DNA of 64,000 bases from NCBI RefSeq assembly GCF_001584145.1, contig NZ_CP013232.1:1984001-2048000 (forward strand), given 5' to 3'. The translations under genes were made by a program, and so were the position numbers. Under the pieces are notes generated by a model. The model saw nothing but the letters and a program-made list of their open reading frames with translations. It ran no database searches and was not told the DNA's origin. Positions 25,536 through 35,023 of this stretch are shown piece by piece. Position 1 is the first letter of the stretch; each line of letters opens with the position of its first letter. Origin of the DNA: Collimonas fungivorans. GTDB lineage: Bacteria; Pseudomonadota; Gammaproteobacteria; Burkholderiales; Burkholderiaceae_D.

Positions 25536-26024
25536 GGGTCCTTTTAATGGCAACCTGGTGCAACGATTTCCGTCCTCTGCCCACTTTGTGAGAAATGTCT
25601 TCCCACCCGCGTCCTGGGATAGACAAAATTCAACACGAAAACGCACTTTGGTCTCGATGTCGGCATAGTACGGGACGTCGTATTGGAGCGGCGTCGGCGC
25701 TGTCGCCGTCACCCCAGTGCGCCACGATGTCCCATACTTGACGCAACGTTCAGCGCTGGCCGGCAATGCCTCCGTGCCGTGCTCGTCGTCTATCCGCCAT
25801 GCCGTCGTTGTTCCTCGATTGCTCTTTACTGTCAGTGTCTGGCCAGCCGGTGTCGGTTTGTCGTCCGCCATGGTCGCAAAAAAACAAGGCGTGTCGTCCT
25901 TTAGTATTACCTGTGCCGGCGCCGAGTATCCGCGCGATGTTGCTGTCGACTGATTTGTACAGCCGAGGCCCGTCGCTAGCAAGCAAACGCTTAGTCCTAT
26001 CCATGCTAGGTTTGTGAGCGCCAT
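25530..26024 (-). CDS. Putative type VI immunity periplasmic lipoprotein
   Basis: 164 aa with a lipoprotein signal (LLATGLGC, lipidated Cys at about 21). The mature part contains several Cys residues and RFRVEFCLSQ, a pattern found in proteins annotated as T6SS immunity periplasmic lipoproteins. Start ATG 26024 follows GAGGAATGACCGA, only a few bases after the stop of the PAAR-metallopeptidase gene, so effector and immunity would be co-translated. It would neutralise the effector in the periplasm. Confidence 0.75.
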   Translation of the reverse strand: MALTNLAWIGLSVCLLATGLGCTNQSTATSRGYSAPAQVILKDDTPCFFATMADDKPTPAGQTLTVKSNRGTTTAWRIDDEHGTEALPASAERCVKYGTSWRTGVTATAPTPLQYDVPYYADIETKVRFRVEFCLSQDAGGKTFLTKWAEDGNRCTRLPLKGPD

Positions 26025-26028
26025 TCGG

Positions 26029-27291
26029 TCATTCCTCAATTTTGGTTGAGTTGGGTAACAAGGAAACATCGGAGGGATTCTTTATAAAGCCAGTCAGTAT
26101 CTTTTGCAAGAATGGCAGATTCGTCACGTGGGTACGGTGGGTTGCCGTGTTTTCCGACAAGTACACCGCGTCGAAATAGTGGGAAACCAAATCACCTTGC
26201 TGCTCCATGTTGAAATCTGTCATGGATTTATCGCCATCTTTGGCCGGGTCGTATACGTACGCTCGCGGAGTGTCTTGCCCTGGGGCGTACTTATATCCGC
26301 CTTTGATCTGAATTTTTATGCCGCCCCATTTGACGCTATAGCCTAGCTGGTACTGCCAGACGTGCGTCATTTCGTGGATAAACCATATCCGGAACGTATC
26401 GTCCAAAGTTGAAAAATCCGGCTTGTAGTAATCCTTCGGGAAATACATTTCGCCGTTGGGCGTCATTGCATTTGAGCCGGCGCCAACCATGTAGGCGCCG
26501 TTGTGAACTTTGACCTTAGAGTAATCCACCGAGGTACCGAATACCTTCTTGGCCAAATCGATCTCGCCTGGTGTCAACGGCCGGACTTTTTCTTCCACTT
26601 TGTGTTCTATCACCGATGAGCCAAGGGCGCTCGCGTTTGTTTTGACGCCACTCAATTCGACGTCGATACCACCTTCACCACCACCGCCAGAATTCTCAGC
26701 TTGCCGGGAGCAACAAAATGCCACGTTCGGCAGCAAGTTAGCCTGCGTGATCGTACGCGGTTCTGGCGTTGTGATCCGCTCAGTTTTGCCATCGGCATCC
26801 GTTGTTCCGGTAACCTTGCTGCCGTCATCAAGCGTCAATGTATAAGCCGCGCCAGCCAGCACCGTCCCTGAACCTAGCAGGAATTTAATCTGCTCGTCGT
26901 AGCGATGCGTTTGAGCCGCTGGCTGATTGCCGGCCATAGATACGCTGGCGGCAGAGGCGGCAGCTGGAGGCGGAACGACACCTTGAGACTCTGCCTGGTC
27001 GTCGTAGGTCGCAGTTTGGTGAAGATTGGACACGAGTTTCGGATGGACGGGGCATCCGCAGATAACAATATCGTTCTCCAGCGCCACTTCGCCCATGAAG
27101 TCCATCCTGCGCGGACCACCTGCCTTGGCGATGACTCCCACGCCTTTGCAGGCCAGGCAGGTTGCCTGCCCCCCGATTAGCGCAACTTTGTGGTCAGCAT
27201 CACCAACTGAAAAAGTTGAGTTCGCATTCGGCAGAATTACGCCGCTAGTAGTCGTCTTGTCGCCTACAACGACGATCTTCCTCAAAGCCAT
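26029..27291 (-). CDS. Type VI effector: PAAR domain fused to a zinc metallopeptidase-like toxin
   Basis: 420 aa. Residues 1-90 are a PAAR-like spike (MALRKIVVVGDKTTTSGVI, Gly-rich turns, CPVHP) that caps VgrG. After an Ala-rich linker, the C-terminal domain has FIHEMTHVWQYQ: HExxH at about 306-310, a zinc-protease signature. Such domains occur in vgr-related polymorphic toxins. The start ATG 27291 has AGGAA upstream; the frame is open a further 31 codons. The immunity lipoprotein follows directly. Confidence 0.82.
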   Translation of the reverse strand: MALRKIVVVGDKTTTSGVILPNANSTFSVGDADHKVALIGGQATCLACKGVGVIAKAGGPRRMDFMGEVALENDIVICGCPVHPKLVSNLHQTATYDDQAESQGVVPPPAAASAASVSMAGNQPAAQTHRYDEQIKFLLGSGTVLAGAAYTLTLDDGSKVTGTTDADGKTERITTPEPRTITQANLLPNVAFCCSRQAENSGGGGEGGIDVELSGVKTNASALGSSVIEHKVEEKVRPLTPGEIDLAKKVFGTSVDYSKVKVHNGAYMVGAGSNAMTPNGEMYFPKDYYKPDFSTLDDTFRIWFIHEMTHVWQYQLGYSVKWGGIKIQIKGGYKYAPGQDTPRAYVYDPAKDGDKSMTDFNMEQQGDLVSHYFDAVYLSENTATHRTHVTNLPFLQKILTGFIKNPSDVSLLPNSTKIEE

Positions 27292-27705
27292 GATTATTCC
27301 TGTTGAATTGCTATTAAACCAATTTAACAGAATATTGCTTAAGCGCAAAATATTGCAATAGTGCTCAGATGGGTTTGTGATCACTGAGATACGGCTTCAG
27401 CTTCGCGCTCAAAAATACCAAGTGAGCAGATTCTGGCTTTTCTGATGAGATTGCTTAAAGTAAGCATGGTATTCGTTCATATATTGAACTTGAACCGACC
27501 GATCATCCTACTTGCGATTGAACAGCGCACGGGAATTACCGCTGAGCGGTCGCAGAACTTTATTCACTCATGATGCATCAGGGTGATAAATAACGGCCAC
27601 AAATGGAATTGAGCGTAGTCTATACATGGCACTTCTTATGTGAAGGAAATACTGGCAAGTGCAAGTGCTTCGAGCAACGCCGGAGGGCGTTGCTGGTTCT
27701 GTTGA
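27292..27705. other. AT-rich gap
   Basis: About 415 bp upstream of the PAAR effector with no convincing gene. It may contain the promoter of the effector-immunity pair and perhaps the island boundary. No copy of the tRNA-Val 3' end was seen here. Confidence 0.35.
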
Positions 27706-28698
27706 TTACTTGGCGTCAGCAGTCTTGGAGTAATCGTTTACGTAAGGAATGGCGACCCAGCGGTATCCCTTCCCATCCTGGCGCAGGTGGCCAATACCGG
27801 GAAACGAGATATGGTCGCCAGCGACCCAGTAACGCCCCTTGACGGCATCGGTAAAGGCAGCCTTGCGCGTCGCCGCTGCCTTGGCGGGATCGACGTCGAA
27901 TGCGATCGTGACAGCCGGGTCTGGCATCTGGACATCGGCCACGTGCACGAGGTCGCCCCAGAAGAGCAATTTGTCGCCCTTGCTCTGAATCTCATAAAAA
28001 CTGTGGCCCGGTGTATGGCCCGGACTGGCAATCGAGCGAATGCCGGGAAACAGCTGGGTCGTTCCGTCGAAGATCTGCACTTTTTCGGCATCCACATAAG
28101 GCTTCACCTTGGCAAGCGCCTCATCGAAATACTTCTTGTCTGCAGCCGATGCCTGTTCCCGGTTCACAGGGCTGAGCCAGTAATCACGTTCCCGTCTATC
28201 CATGTGCAAGGTAGCATGTGGAAACACCATGCGGGCGCCATCCATCAGGCCGCCAGTATGGTCTGTGTGAATGTGGGTGACCAGAATATCGGTGATTTGT
28301 TCCGGCATGACGCCGGCGGCTTTCAAGCTCGCTTCCAGCTTGTTAAGGGTAGGACCGAGCAGTTCACCGGTTCCTGCATCGACCAGCATCAGCCGTGCAT
28401 TCGATTTGAGCAGGTAAGCGTTGATCGATGTGTTGACTGATGATGCGATTTGATAGGCCTCGCCGAGCCGCTTTTCAACTTCGCCGGGATGGGTGTTGGT
28501 CAGCAGGCTCAACGCTGGGATCGGCAAGGTGCCGTCCGACAGTGCTGTGATTTCGACATCGCCGAGCTGCATCCGGTAGTAGCCAGCTTGGGTCTGCGAT
28601 AAATTCGGTTGCTGCGTCTGCGCGTAAGTGCTGGTGTACGCGGCCCCGACGCTGACCATAATCGTTGCTGCAATGAGTTTGCGAAGTAAGTGGGACAT
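27706..28698 (-). CDS. Periplasmic MBL-fold metallo-hydrolase
   Basis: 330 aa with a signal peptide (about 1-26, ending TYAQ). The metallo-beta-lactamase motif THIHTDHTGG (HxHxDH) and the later ligands in SPGHTPGHS, WGDLVH and AGDHIS are present. Relatives include lactonases and quorum-quenching enzymes, but the substrate is not defined by sequence. It lies 64 bp downstream of the GST gene on the same strand, both divergent from a LysR regulator, which probably controls them. Confidence 0.85.
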   Translation of the reverse strand: MSHLLRKLIAATIMVSVGAAYTSTYAQTQQPNLSQTQAGYYRMQLGDVEITALSDGTLPIPALSLLTNTHPGEVEKRLGEAYQIASSVNTSINAYLLKSNARLMLVDAGTGELLGPTLNKLEASLKAAGVMPEQITDILVTHIHTDHTGGLMDGARMVFPHATLHMDRRERDYWLSPVNREQASAADKKYFDEALAKVKPYVDAEKVQIFDGTTQLFPGIRSIASPGHTPGHSFYEIQSKGDKLLFWGDLVHVADVQMPDPAVTIAFDVDPAKAAATRKAAFTDAVKGRYWVAGDHISFPGIGHLRQDGKGYRWVAIPYVNDYSKTADAK

Positions 28699-28762
28699 GT
28701 TGTTCCTTGATGGTGAATGAGGGAATCTAAAACATCAACTTGCAGACAGCAGGGGACGCTCG

Positions 28763-29434
28763 TCAGACATTTTGGGGAAACATGGCACGCCGAGCTTCTT
28801 CGTCGAAGTCGGTTTTCAGTAGCAGTTTTTCCTTGAGCGCTTGGGCACGCACTGCCGCCGGGCGCGCCGAGATTTCGTCAAGCACGCGCTGTACATGCGG
28901 ATAATCGCGCAGTCCCTGCTCTCCAAAAATGTAACCGGCGGAAATGCCCCAGCCCCACAGGGCCATGTCGGCAATCGTGTAAGCATCACCGGCCAAGTAA
29001 GGAGACACTGCCAGGCGCTCATCAAGTACGCGGTAATGGCGCGCGACTTCTTTCACGTAACGATTGCGGGCATACGGGAGAACTTCAGGGGCGTAATGCA
29101 GGAAGTGCGCCGCCTGACCCGAAAATGGCGATAGTCCGGTGGCGACAAACATCAGCCATGCCAGCATCTCGGCGCGCCCAGCGCTGCTGTCCGGCAGGAA
29201 TTTTCCGTGCTTCTCGGCCAGGTAGAGCAGGATGGCGTGGGAATCGAAGACGCGCACGCCGTCGTCCACCAACGCCGGCACTTTGCCATTCGGATTAATT
29301 GCCAGGAATGCCGGCGCATGTTGCTGCCCCTTGAGCGTATCGACTGCGACCAGTTCGTACGGCATTTGCAGCTCTTCCAGCAACAATGCTGCCTTGATCG
29401 GATTGGGGGTAGGATGAAAATAGAATGTAAGCAT
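28763..29434 (-). CDS. Glutathione S-transferase family protein
   Basis: A 223-aa cytoplasmic GST with a thioredoxin-like N-terminal domain (PNPIKAALLLEE, NPNGKVPALVDDG, and the SNAIL-type FDSHAILLYLAEK) and an all-helical C-terminal domain (AGDAYTIADMALWGW). Probably conjugates glutathione to electrophiles. Divergent from the LysR gene and followed by the MBL hydrolase. Confidence 0.9.
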   Translation of the reverse strand: MLTFYFHPTPNPIKAALLLEELQMPYELVAVDTLKGQQHAPAFLAINPNGKVPALVDDGVRVFDSHAILLYLAEKHGKFLPDSSAGRAEMLAWLMFVATGLSPFSGQAAHFLHYAPEVLPYARNRYVKEVARHYRVLDERLAVSPYLAGDAYTIADMALWGWGISAGYIFGEQGLRDYPHVQRVLDEISARPAAVRAQALKEKLLLKTDFDEEARRAMFPQNV

Positions 29435-29579
29435 GAAAATTCTTTCGTGTGTTTAGGGGAGTCAGGCTCAGCATGGTGCCGTGTTCTCGCCAGCGAACCA
29501 AGGGGGCTGCTACTAATTGACTATTCCATCTTGAGCAACAAAGTGGCAGAATATGTATTTGGTTACGGATGGTGAGAGC

Positions 29580-30485
29580 ATGGCCTTGGATAAATTATTA
29601 GCCATGCAAACGTTCGTCCAAGTCGTCGATGCCGGCACGTTCACCCGCGCGGCCGATGTCATGCATATGCCGAAATCGACCGTCACACGCATGGTGCAAG
29701 CCCTGGAAAAGGACGTTGGCGCCAAATTACTGCATCGGACCACCCGGCAATTGAGTGTGACGCAGGAAGGGGCTATTTATTACGAGGGCGCACTGCGCCT
29801 GATAAACGAACTTGGGCAATTGGAACATCGTGTGGCGGGTGCCACTGCAGTGCCAATTGGCCGGATCAAGGTCGAGGCGCCGGGTGCGATTGTGTACAGC
29901 GTCTTGCTTCCCGGATTGCCTGCTTTTTTTGAGCGCTATCCGCAGGTACAAGTCGAACTCGGCGTCGGAAACCGCACAATCGACCTCATTGCTGACCACG
30001 TCGATTGCGTGATACGGCTCGGACCGATCATGAACGAGATGCTGGTTGCCCGGCCGCTTGGGTCGATCCCCATGATTACTTGCGCTAGCGCTGGGTATCT
30101 GGCGCGATGCGGCGTGCCCAACGATTTGAACGATGTGGCGAAGCACCACACACTGATCCAGATCGTTGCACCGAGCTCTGGCCGCACCTTCATCAATACG
30201 CTAGCACATGATGGTGCAGAGGCAACTATCGAAGGCCGTTACCAAATCGCCGTCAATGATTCGACGGCGGCGCTCATTGCTGGGGTAGCCGGTCTGGGAA
30301 TCGTCACTACCTATGAGTTTCTTGTGCGCCCCTACCTGGAATCCGGCGTATTGCAGCGCGTACTGCCGGAATGGCAGGGCGAGATCGTTCAGGCCCATGT
30401 TGCTTATCCTCTAAACCGCCACCTGCCGTCCAAGCTGCGCGTGTTCGTCGAATGGGTCGTTGAACTGTTTCAGCAACGGGCATAA
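29580..30485 (+). CDS. LysR-family transcriptional regulator
   Basis: 301 aa. N-terminal winged helix (LLAMQTFVQVVDAGTFTRAADVMHMPKSTVTRMVQALE) followed by a periplasmic-binding-like effector domain of the CrgA/DmlR group. The ATG at 29580 (MALDKLL) follows GGTGAGAG and is preferred over one nine codons earlier. It is divergent from the GST-MBL pair, the standard layout for a LysR regulator and its target. Confidence 0.9.
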   Translation: MALDKLLAMQTFVQVVDAGTFTRAADVMHMPKSTVTRMVQALEKDVGAKLLHRTTRQLSVTQEGAIYYEGALRLINELGQLEHRVAGATAVPIGRIKVEAPGAIVYSVLLPGLPAFFERYPQVQVELGVGNRTIDLIADHVDCVIRLGPIMNEMLVARPLGSIPMITCASAGYLARCGVPNDLNDVAKHHTLIQIVAPSSGRTFINTLAHDGAEATIEGRYQIAVNDSTAALIAGVAGLGIVTTYEFLVRPYLESGVLQRVLPEWQGEIVQAHVAYPLNRHLPSKLRVFVEWVVELFQQRA

Positions 30486-30505
30486 AACCTGTCCTCGTGT
30501 ATGAA

Positions 30506-31699
30506 TCAGGCTTCCTGGTGTGCTGCTTGCCGATGAATCGCTGAGGCGAAAATGTCAGCCGTCCATGACTCTCTAAGCGCTCGGGCGAACAGCATTTGCT
30601 GGCTTTCCGGCGCAAGGCCGCCCACCGGCGGGTCATTGTCAAGGTTCGTGGGAAACGGATAGCCCTCGGCGCAGGATGCAATGGCTGCATTGGCTTCAGC
30701 TTCAGTCATCTTTGACGTCGCGAGCTTGTCCAGTAGGACCGGATACAAGACCTCGCACATTCTTGCCCGATTCAGCGACTCCATTGCACGGCCGTAGGCT
30801 GAGGAAATCTGCAGCAGATTGGCCATGCGCTGAACGCCTGCGGTCCGGTTCGCTCCTGCCGCGTGAAAGAGTGCGGGACTGAAGAAGATTACGTCGCCTT
30901 TCTCGAGGGGCAGCTGGACATGGTTGGCCTCAAAGTAGTCTCGAAAATCCTGGCGCCGCCATGCAAGATAGCCTTCAGCGTATCGCTGCGAGAACGGCAG
31001 CAGCTTGGTGGGGCCGCTTTCCACGGGCATGTCGCTGTGGGCGACGGCGCCTTGCAGCGTCAAGAAGGGCGACATCGTATGGACGTGCGCCGGATAACGT
31101 TCGGCCTGGGCGACGCTCTGGAATCCCAGGTGATAGTCTCGGTGTGCCTGTTGCGCATCTCCGCCGGGGCGCACGACGTTCACCTGCGACGTCATCTGGT
31201 AGCAGGGCCCTAGCCATGCTTCCGCTGCTGCAACCAGCATTGGGTTTGAGTAGTAACGGGCGAACACGGACGGAGCGCGCAAACAGAGTTTTTGCTGCGC
31301 ATTCCATATCCTGTCGTTGGCTCCCGCCTTTGCGAAATGATCGGCGGCAGCTGCGCCAGTTTCCCGCTCGTTGCGGATGATCGCTTCAAAGACCGCTGTC
31401 GCATCGTCAATCTGCGCGGGATCAGGAAAGGCGCGCTTCAACACCAGCACGCCCGCGCCGTGGTTCAGGACCTCCACCCACTCATCTTGCAGAGCGGCGC
31501 GGCTGGCTGCGTCGTCGAGCAGGCGCCCCAACTCGGCACAGTCGTAAATCGGCACGTGCTGCCATACTTCGCGGGCGTATTCGAGCTGAACGCCGTCGCG
31601 GCGGTCCTGCAAGACTGCGAGAAAGTCGCGCAGCGAGCAATCCTGCTCCCGATATCGCCGGCGTCGGTTTTCATCTGAGTGCAAGTGGGCTTGATCCAT
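30506..31699 (-). CDS. Phytanoyl-CoA dioxygenase-family (PhyH) oxygenase
   Basis: A 397-aa Fe(II)/2-oxoglutarate-dependent oxygenase. The iron ligands are likely HRD in QQAHRDYHLGF and the distal His in SPALFHAAGANRT, with Arg of NRT binding 2-oxoglutarate. Substrate unknown. The start is fixed by GAGG seven bases before the ATG, within a 12-bp tandem repeat that carries three such sites. Divergent from a LacI regulator, which is probably its controller. Confidence 0.8.
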   Translation of the reverse strand: MDQAHLHSDENRRRRYREQDCSLRDFLAVLQDRRDGVQLEYAREVWQHVPIYDCAELGRLLDDAASRAALQDEWVEVLNHGAGVLVLKRAFPDPAQIDDATAVFEAIIRNERETGAAAADHFAKAGANDRIWNAQQKLCLRAPSVFARYYSNPMLVAAAEAWLGPCYQMTSQVNVVRPGGDAQQAHRDYHLGFQSVAQAERYPAHVHTMSPFLTLQGAVAHSDMPVESGPTKLLPFSQRYAEGYLAWRRQDFRDYFEANHVQLPLEKGDVIFFSPALFHAAGANRTAGVQRMANLLQISSAYGRAMESLNRARMCEVLYPVLLDKLATSKMTEAEANAAIASCAEGYPFPTNLDNDPPVGGLAPESQQMLFARALRESWTADIFASAIHRQAAHQEA

Positions 31700-31706
31700 G
31701 GTGTTT

Positions 31707-31742
31707 CCTCACGTAGTCCCTCATGTAGTTCCTCATGTAGTT
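31707..31742 (-). repeat. Three 12-bp tandem repeats, each with a ribosome-binding motif
   Basis: Units 31707-31718, 31719-31730 and 31731-31742 read AACTACATGAGG (with small variation) on the minus strand. Each carries TGAGG; the last lies at ideal distance from the dioxygenase ATG. Copy number could modulate translation. Confidence 0.6.
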
Positions 31743-31779
31743 CTTCAATCATACCCATCCTGCGGCGGCTTGCGTTACC

Positions 31780-32868
31780 ATGAACACCTCAAAAACACCT
31801 CAACCGGGATCCATGCCGCATCGTTTTCTCATGAAGGAAATCGCCCTGCAGGCCGGCGTTGGCCTGGCCACGGTCGACCGCGTGCTGAATGGCCGCTCGC
31901 ACGTGCACGAACGCACCTGTCAGCGGGTTCAGCACGCGATCAAGGAGCTCGAAAGGCAGCAGTTCCAGCTGGCGACCAGCGGTCGAAAGCTCATCGTCGA
32001 CGTCCTCGTGGAAGCACCGGGCAGGTTTTCCGAAGAGATACGCGAGGCACTGGAATCGGAACTTCCGATGTTGCGCCCGGCCGTGTTTCGACCGCGGTTC
32101 GCGATGCACGACACCATGACTACTGCCCAGGTCGTGGCGGCGCTCGAGTCGGTGGGCCGCCGAGGCAGCCATGGCGTATTTCTCAAGGCGCGCAATGTCC
32201 CCGAGATAGCTGACGCAATTGCCGACCTGCAGCAGCGAGGGATCCCCGTCGTGACCATATTCACCGACATACCGGGATCGGCGCGGATAGCCTATGCGGG
32301 TCTCGACAACCGGACGGCGGGTGCAACAGCCGCCTATCTCATCGGCCAGTGGCTTGGCCGGCCCCAAGGGCACGTCCTGATAACCATGAGCGACAGCTGC
32401 TTCAGGGGCGAGGAAGAGCGCGCGGCTGTCTTTCGCGGCGAGCTGCGTAGGCGCTATCCGAACTTGACGCTGGTAGACGCCAGTGGCGGGCACGGGCTCG
32501 ATGCACAGACTGAGGAGCGAGTGCGAATAGCCGTCGGCAGGAAAAGAGAAATCGCGGCGGTGTATTCAATGGGGGGAGGGAATGTCGCGATACTCCGCGC
32601 CCTGCATGCCATGAAGAAAACGCCAAGTTGCTTTATTGCGCATGACCTCGACAGGGACAATATCCGCCTGCTGCGGAACGGGCAGATCAGTGCGGTATTG
32701 CACCATGACCTGCGACAGGATCTGAGGAACGCCTGCCACCAAATCATGTATTTCCACAAACTGCTGCCTGTGTCGGCCATCGGCGATTCATCGTCCGTGG
32801 TTGTGGTCACTCCGGTAAACATTCCGCAGTATATAGACCGCCGTTTTGGCAAAGCCCAACAGGATTAG
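31780..32868 (+). CDS. LacI-family transcriptional regulator
   Basis: 362 aa. The HTH (FLMKEIALQAGVGLATVDRVLNGRSHVHERTCQRV) lies at about 16-50, followed by a periplasmic-binding-like sugar domain (VTIFTDIPGSARIAYAGLDNRTAGATAAYLI). It is related to regulators of inositol-type sugars, but the ligand is not known. An ATG at 31813 (MPHRF) is an alternative start. Divergent from the PhyH oxygenase gene. Confidence 0.9.
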   Translation: MNTSKTPQPGSMPHRFLMKEIALQAGVGLATVDRVLNGRSHVHERTCQRVQHAIKELERQQFQLATSGRKLIVDVLVEAPGRFSEEIREALESELPMLRPAVFRPRFAMHDTMTTAQVVAALESVGRRGSHGVFLKARNVPEIADAIADLQQRGIPVVTIFTDIPGSARIAYAGLDNRTAGATAAYLIGQWLGRPQGHVLITMSDSCFRGEEERAAVFRGELRRRYPNLTLVDASGGHGLDAQTEERVRIAVGRKREIAAVYSMGGGNVAILRALHAMKKTPSCFIAHDLDRDNIRLLRNGQISAVLHHDLRQDLRNACHQIMYFHKLLPVSAIGDSSSVVVVTPVNIPQYIDRRFGKAQQD

Positions 32869-33298
32869 TCCATTTTGCACGCCAGTTCCTGCGACAACTC
32901 GATTTGGGCACGTCGCAAAGTTCGAACGATTCCGGGCCGCCAAATGTTTGAGTATTATCGCTTTCATTGCAAATCCTTATTTCTATAAAAAGGAATATCG
33001 GGAATTTTCGATATTTACTCGTAAAAATTACAATTCTTTCCCTATGATCTCGGCAAGAGCACTGATGGTTGCTTCGTTCCGCTTCGTACCACGGTTTCTC
33101 TTGGTGTCGCTCCGGATGTCGGAGAATGCCAACAAGAGTGTTAACTCTTGCAAAATTTTCCATTCCTCAATATTTCCTCTTGGTAACTAAAGACATTGCC
33201 AGTTATGATTTAGTGAAATACTTATCAAGTAAGGCGTCAATAGAGTTTGTTGTCAAAAAAACATAACATTGATGTCGATCTAATTTCCAGGGCGTCGC
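32869..33298. other. AT-rich gap before vgrG
   Basis: 430 bp of AT-rich sequence with no credible gene on either strand. It should contain the vgrG promoter. The composition change suggests the edge of the acquired type VI module. Confidence 0.4.
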
Positions 33299-35023
33299 AT
33301 GAGCAGTGTGTTTAAGTCTTTGATAATGGGCCGTCAGCATGGCCGCATATTGCGGCTCTCTTTCCCGCACGACGATGGCCCGCAAGCCCAACTCCTGGTT
33401 AATAAACTCGATGCAGTAGAAAGCCTGTCCCGCGATTTCGAATTCAATGTCGAATTACTGTCAGATGATTCGGCACTGGCACTCAAGGACTTGCAAGGCA
33501 AGCTGTTCAGCGTAGAGCTGGTGCGGGCAGATGGCAGTCTTCGATATTTCAGCGGTTTTTGTTTCGAATTCAGTTTGACCAGGACCGATGGCGCCATCAC
33601 GTTCTACCAGGCCAAGCTGGGTCCGTGGCTGCAGTATCTGCGGCTGCGCAAAGACAATTATATTTTTCACGGCAAGACGCTGCGCGAGCAGACAGAAAAC
33701 ATTTTCAGCGACTACGGCACTCATCCCGACTGGGATTTTCAAGTGCGTGGCGAAGATGCTGTAATGACTGACGCTTGCCAGTTCGACGAGAGCGACCACA
33801 ATTATTTGCATCGTCGCTGGGAGGCCGCCGGCTGGTCGTACTGGTACGAACATACCGAAAAGGGTCACAAGCTGATCCTGACAGACGATACCACCCAGGC
33901 TGCAGCCATCGACAATGGTCCCGATATACGTTTCCAGCGCCACGGCGGCGCAACTGAAGAAGACGGCATAGGCGACTGGTCGCCGGTGCGGCAGATCGTG
34001 CCAGGCAATGTCACGCTGGCGGGATTCAATTTCAAAAGGCCCGTTCCGGTTAGCGCGGGCGTGCCGACACTGAACAAGCAAGGCAATGTCCTCGACATCG
34101 AATCTTATGAATATACCGGTGCCTACGGCGTCAAGGATGCCGGGGATGCGGATACATTGGCCCGGCTGCGCATGGAAGAAATCGAAGCGACCGGCAAGCA
34201 TTTCGAGGCAGCAGGCAATAACCGCTCGGTCCTTCCCGGGCGTTATTTTCGTCTGACGAATCACTTTGCCTTCAATCCCTTCGGCGGCAATGAAGAGGCC
34301 GGCAAGAGTGAGTTCCTGATCCTGTCGGTCCATCACGTTGCCGTCAATAATTACCTGCAACAGGCCGACGAAAAAGCAAACTACGACAACCGCCTGACCT
34401 GCATCCGCAAAGCGATCCCATGGCGGCCAGGTCGCGGTTTCAATAGTGCCGCCACGAAAATCCTGGGACCGCAAACCGCCACGGTAGTCGGTCCCTCCGG
34501 ACCGGACAGCATCCACACCGATGAATACGGCAGGATCCGTGTGCAGTTCCATTGGGACCGCATCGGCAACAACGACGAAAAGAGTTCGGCCTGGGTGCGT
34601 GTCGCCAGTTCGTGGGCCGGCAGCCAGCTCGGCGCCAAAGCGATTCCCCGGGTTGGCGCCGAAGTGATCGTGATGTGGCTGGACGGTAATCCGGACCGCC
34701 CGCTGGTGACTGGCGCTGTCTATAACCAGCGCAATATGCCGCCATGGAAACTGGCGACGCAACAGGCGCTGATGGGATTGCGTAGCCGCGAGCTGACGCC
34801 CAACGGTGGCAATGTTGCCGGCGGCCGCAGCAATCACTTGATCCTGGACGATACTAACGCCAAGATCCAGGCACAGCTCAAGAGCGACCATCAGCACAGC
34901 CAGCTGAGCCTGGGACATATCACGCGCATCGAGGACAACGCCGGCCGCAAGGATGCGCGGGCGAGGGCTGGGAGCTGCGCACCGACGGCCATGGCGTGGT
35001 ACGTTCAGCGAAGGGCATGCTGA
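33299..35023 (+). CDS. vgrG: VgrG, N-terminal part (frame broken near 34957)
   Basis: 574 aa of a type VI spike protein: gp27-like domain (VESLSRDFEFNVELLSDD..., FHGKTLREQTENIFSDYGTHPDWDF), OB-fold gp5-like domain (TATVVGPSGPDSIHTDEYGRIRVQFHWDR) and the usual motif PRVGAEVIVMWLDGNPDRPLVTGAVYN. At DNAGRKDAR the conserved sequence changes frame: the expected GEGWELRTDGHGVVRSAKG is encoded one base out of register, and this frame stops at 35023. One base is missing in a GCGC-rich run at about 34955-34960. Either a true mutation, a read error, or a programmed shift. Confidence 0.88.
   Translation: MSSVFKSLIMGRQHGRILRLSFPHDDGPQAQLLVNKLDAVESLSRDFEFNVELLSDDSALALKDLQGKLFSVELVRADGSLRYFSGFCFEFSLTRTDGAITFYQAKLGPWLQYLRLRKDNYIFHGKTLREQTENIFSDYGTHPDWDFQVRGEDAVMTDACQFDESDHNYLHRRWEAAGWSYWYEHTEKGHKLILTDDTTQAAAIDNGPDIRFQRHGGATEEDGIGDWSPVRQIVPGNVTLAGFNFKRPVPVSAGVPTLNKQGNVLDIESYEYTGAYGVKDAGDADTLARLRMEEIEATGKHFEAAGNNRSVLPGRYFRLTNHFAFNPFGGNEEAGKSEFLILSVHHVAVNNYLQQADEKANYDNRLTCIRKAIPWRPGRGFNSAATKILGPQTATVVGPSGPDSIHTDEYGRIRVQFHWDRIGNNDEKSSAWVRVASSWAGSQLGAKAIPRVGAEVIVMWLDGNPDRPLVTGAVYNQRNMPPWKLATQQALMGLRSRELTPNGGNVAGGRSNHLILDDTNAKIQAQLKSDHQHSQLSLGHITRIEDNAGRKDARARAGSCAPTAMAWYVQRRAC

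Noticed and set aside
15578-33298. Second copy of the tRNA-Val 3' end (attR)
   Set aside because: Scanned by eye for the T-arm and CCA end; no convincing copy was seen, so no boundary is claimed.
33461-34918. 485-codon minus-strand open frame
   Set aside because: Antisense to vgrG, which is well supported.
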